Shown here: in pieces, positions 6,317 to 8,078 of the stretch | How positions within the stretch are numbered: the stretch's first letter is position 1 | Layout: every line of letters starts with the position of its first letter | Assembly: GCA_022785155.1 (NCBI GenBank) | Contig: JALFRH010000126.1 | Coordinates: 1-8,078 of the forward strand | Direction of reading: 5' to 3' | From: Spirochaetales bacterium | GTDB taxonomy: Bacteria; Spirochaetota; Spirochaetia; Sphaerochaetales; Sphaerochaetaceae | Length of the DNA stretch: 8,078 nt | Position numbers and translations under genes: made by a program | The notes under the pieces: generated by a model | The model's input: the letters and a program-made list of their open reading frames with translations, nothing else | What the model was told of the DNA's origin: nothing | Databases searched by the model: none

Positions 6317-7669
6317 ATGGATAGAAAGGTCCGATTCCCCCAAGCTTTGAGAAACTTTTTGTCAGGCTCAGTCTTCTCCCTCCTTTCGGGAGTTGCACTA
6401 TATATATCGAGAATAGTTTTCCTCAGATATATGTCTGTCGATTATGTGGGGTACACTTCTCTTTTTGAGAATGTCTTCCTCTTTGTCTCCGTTTTGGATT
6501 CAGGTCTTGCCACATCTTTGACGAGTTTCATGGCCAGGGCCCTGAGAGGGGAGGATGAGGGTAGGAAAAACGGAGTTCTGAGGGAGGCAAGAAGATACTA
6601 TCTGCTGGTTTCTCTTCTTATGTCGTCCCTCCTGTTTCTTGTGTCTCTGTTTTATTTCGGCCCCAAAGGTCTGATGGTCCCCGCCTTGTTCTATTTCCTA
6701 GGGCAGTGTTCCCAGTACTATTTGGGATGGAGGGTCCTTGCCCTCAACGCTTCAGGCAGGAACGATATCGTTTCAAAGTATGTCCACATGGGACGTACCT
6801 TGGGGGCTCTGTCGGAGATAATCGTAATATCCCTTACTGGAAACTTCACCCTCTATGTTTTTGCATCCATGGTTTCCGTCATTGTCTCCTACATCCTTCT
6901 TTTTTATAAAGCAGGAAGTGTATGCACTTGGATTGATGAAAACAAGGGTGTGGTGGATGAAAAAGAGGAGAAGTATCTCTTGGGCTTGATGCCCAGTATG
7001 TTCTCCCATAGGTTCGGCAGCCTGTTTTTCCGCACCTATGAGGTCATTGCAGTGAATCTTTTGTTCGGTTTCTCTCTTGGGGGCAGATACTCCAATCTTC
7101 TTCTGATTTCCAATGCTTTCATGACCATATTCTGGATATTCCAGAACTCAGTGACCGGAATAGTGGGGGAGCACTATGCTGTGGAAGGAAGAAAGAATAC
7201 CTTTGGCCTCTTTAGAAAGATGGCCGTGTATAATCTCTTTGTATCCTTCTCTGCCGCCTTGGCTTTCCTTCTCTTCGGCAGTTATTTCGGAGAGTTGTCC
7301 TTTGGAAAAGATAACATAATAGGAGGAGAGCTTCCTCTCTTGTTGTCCATAGAACTCTTTCTTCTCTCTTCAAGAACCACTCTTATTGTATTCAGGGATG
7401 CCATGGGTGATTACCATAGGGATCGGTGGAAGCCGATTTTGGAAGCCGTAATGGTCATTGCACTGAATTTAATACTCTCAGGCACTTTATCTTTTCTTTC
7501 AATTCCAGTTGCAGTTTCCATTACTCTTATCCTGGTCTCCATTCCTGTAGATAGTTATATAGTGATCCATAGACTAAACGACAAAAGCTCCTCGGCTTTT
7601 TTCCGTTTTTATTTATCCACACTTCTCATCCTTGCCGTGCTGATTGCTATAGGTATCCTGGTTTTGTAA
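6317..7669 (+). CDS. Wzx/MOP-superfamily oligosaccharide flippase
   Basis: A polytopic membrane protein of 450 residues with about 12 predicted hydrophobic helices (for example 14-34, 45-66, 92-113, 180-198, 256-276, 302-322, 337-355, 374-395, 397-415 and 430-450). It should move a lipid-linked sugar across the cytoplasmic membrane. Family-like features are GGRYSNLLLISNAF at 255-268, GIVGEHYAVEGRKNTFGLFRK at 281-301 and SSRTTLIVFRDAMGDYHRDRWKPILEAV at 351-378. These correspond to the conserved YSN, lipid-side and dRwkPilEa segments of Wzx-type translocases in capsule loci. The start is the ATG at 6317, which has AAAAGGA seven bases upstream. The frame extends upstream to an ATG at 6218 inside the glycosyltransferase gene, but that extension is charged and has no ribosome site. 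The 4-base gap implies translational coupling to the glycosyltransferase. Confidence 0.9.
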   Translation: MDRKVRFPQALRNFLSGSVFSLLSGVALYISRIVFLRYMSVDYVGYTSLFENVFLFVSVLDSGLATSLTSFMARALRGEDEGRKNGVLREARRYYLLVSLLMSSLLFLVSLFYFGPKGLMVPALFYFLGQCSQYYLGWRVLALNASGRNDIVSKYVHMGRTLGALSEIIVISLTGNFTLYVFASMVSVIVSYILLFYKAGSVCTWIDENKGVVDEKEEKYLLGLMPSMFSHRFGSLFFRTYEVIAVNLLFGFSLGGRYSNLLLISNAFMTIFWIFQNSVTGIVGEHYAVEGRKNTFGLFRKMAVYNLFVSFSAALAFLLFGSYFGELSFGKDNIIGGELPLLLSIELFLLSSRTTLIVFRDAMGDYHRDRWKPILEAVMVIALNLILSGTLSFLSIPVAVSITLILVSIPVDSYIVIHRLNDKSSSAFFRFYLSTLLILAVLIAIGILVL

Positions 7670-7696
7670 TAGAACAAAGATGGTGTTGTGTCTTCC

Positions 7697-7748
7697 TATT
7701 AACATTTTGCTTTGATTTGTCTCCTATATCTGTTAATATTTTCTTTAT
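7697..7748 (+). terminator. Possible weak terminator after the flippase gene
   Basis: An exact 8-bp inverted repeat, TATTAACA (7697-7704) and TGTTAATA (7731-7738), is followed by TTTTCTTT. The stem is entirely AT-rich apart from one G-C pair and the 26-base loop is long, so termination would be inefficient. The same symmetry could be a protein-binding site, and a loose -35/-10 pair (TTGATT at 7712, TAATAT at 7734, 16-base spacer) overlaps it. The assignment is uncertain. Confidence 0.3.
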
Positions 7749-7800
7749 CCTAAGAGGTTTTCAAGTCATGGATCCGTGATATGGATAATTGGATGGTAAT

Positions 7801-7819
7801 GGGGAAGGCCAGGGGAAGG
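7801..7819 (+). repeat. Duplicated Shine-Dalgarno-like sequence
   Basis: GGGGAAGG occurs twice, at 7801-7808 and 7812-7819, separated by CCA. The second copy is seven bases before the ATG at 7827 and is the likely ribosome-binding site. The first may be a standby site for ribosome loading or a small duplication. It also falls within a possible 13-codon frame (7781-7822) that ends four bases before the ATG, but that frame has no ribosome site of its own. Confidence 0.45.
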
Positions 7820-7826
7820 TAGATCA

Positions 7827-8078
7827 ATGAATCGGATTTCTCTTAGAGACGATAGGATTCTTTCCTGTGTCGCTAAGGCAGTGATTATCATATATGTGGC
7901 GTTGGGTTTCTTTGAGAAAATACATGCCATCGTAGATACAATCTTGGTTCTGGATGGTTTTGCCACTGCCTTGGGTGCGGCCTTTATAATCCTATGGTTT
8001 GACTGCAGAAGAAACTTCAGTTGCAACGGTGGAAGCGTTTCCTTGGTTGTCTTCACCTTCTTCATACTCTTTTCCTCC
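7827..8078 (+). CDS. Multi-spanning membrane protein, N-terminal part (3' partial)
   Basis: An open frame of 84 codons starts at the ATG at 7827 and runs off the right edge. An in-frame TAA at 7797 lies upstream, so this ATG is the first possible one, and GGGGAAGG is well placed before it. The short N-terminus carries charged residues (RDDR) and is followed by hydrophobic segments at about 11-29, 36-57 and 70-84, with a basic cytosolic-type loop (CRRN) at 60-63. This pattern suits a polytopic inner-membrane protein. Following a glycosyltransferase and a flippase, an O-antigen/exopolysaccharide polymerase (Wzy-like) or ligase is a reasonable guess, but no diagnostic motif is visible. The opposite strand is also open here, but it has no ribosome site and a composition typical of a shadow frame. 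Confidence 0.7.
   Translation, partial: MNRISLRDDRILSCVAKAVIIIYVALGFFEKIHAIVDTILVLDGFATALGAAFIILWFDCRRNFSCNGGSVSLVVFTFFILFSS

Noticed and set aside
7768..7779. A three-codon minigene (ATG GAT CCG TGA) after AAGAGG
   Set aside because: It is too short to separate from chance, and nothing else supports translation here.
7766..8065. A 99-codon minus-strand frame at the right end
   Set aside because: It overlaps the plus-strand membrane-protein frame, which has a strong ribosome site and coherent hydrophobic segments. The minus-strand product looks like an antisense translation and its start has no clear support.
1..8078. Search for CRISPR arrays, insertion-sequence ends, tRNA genes, phage genes, or toxin-antitoxin or defence modules
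   Set aside because: No spaced repeats, transposase-like frames, cloverleaf sequences or recognisable defence domains were found by eye. The genes look like ordinary chromosome content plus the start of a surface-glycan locus.

Overview
The window is 8,078 bases of compact bacterial DNA with moderate G+C. It has a few short intergenic regions, and no rRNA, tRNA, CRISPR array or insertion sequence is visible. The TrpR-family protein (with an SLCKITRGS-type helix-turn-helix), a membrane-anchored PpiD/SurA-like foldase and a diacylglycerol-glucosyltransferase-like enzyme together fit a spirochaete, perhaps a Sphaerochaeta-like or Treponema-like host-associated lineage. That placement is inferred from protein style and was not tested.

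Layout. (1) Bases 2-313, plus strand: the 3' part of a TrpR-family regulator whose reading frame runs off the left edge. (2) Bases 345-4910, minus strand: three genes. In transcription order they are a single-pass PpiD/SurA-like secreted foldase (4910-3342), an unrecognised protein of about 306 residues (3267-2347) and a DEAD-box RNA helicase with a DbpA-like RNA-binding domain and a basic tail (2285-345). An intrinsic terminator with a GAAA loop follows the foldase gene. A second hairpin separates the helicase from the convergent TrpR-family gene. (3) Bases 4911-5163: a divergent intergenic region with a good sigma-70-type promoter for the foldase and a weaker candidate for the plus-strand genes. 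(4) Bases 5164-7669, plus strand: a two-gene operon of a GT4 glycosyltransferase and a Wzx/MOP-type flippase, separated by 4 bases. (5) Bases 7670-7826: a gap with an AT-rich inverted repeat and a duplicated Shine-Dalgarno-like sequence. (6) Bases 7827-8078: the start of a further membrane protein, cut by the right edge.

How the parts work together. The right half looks like the beginning of a cell-surface glycolipid or polysaccharide locus: a cytoplasmic-face glycosyltransferase, a lipid-linked sugar flippase, and a multi-spanning membrane protein that could be a polymerase or ligase. The left half is housekeeping: RNA remodelling, envelope protein folding and transcription control.

I see no convincing new defence, mobile or RNA system. 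The points most worth a second look are the catalytically degenerate double parvulin-like foldase, the unassigned protein whose only long start codon lies inside a terminator, and the glycolipid-type glycosyltransferase/flippase pair.
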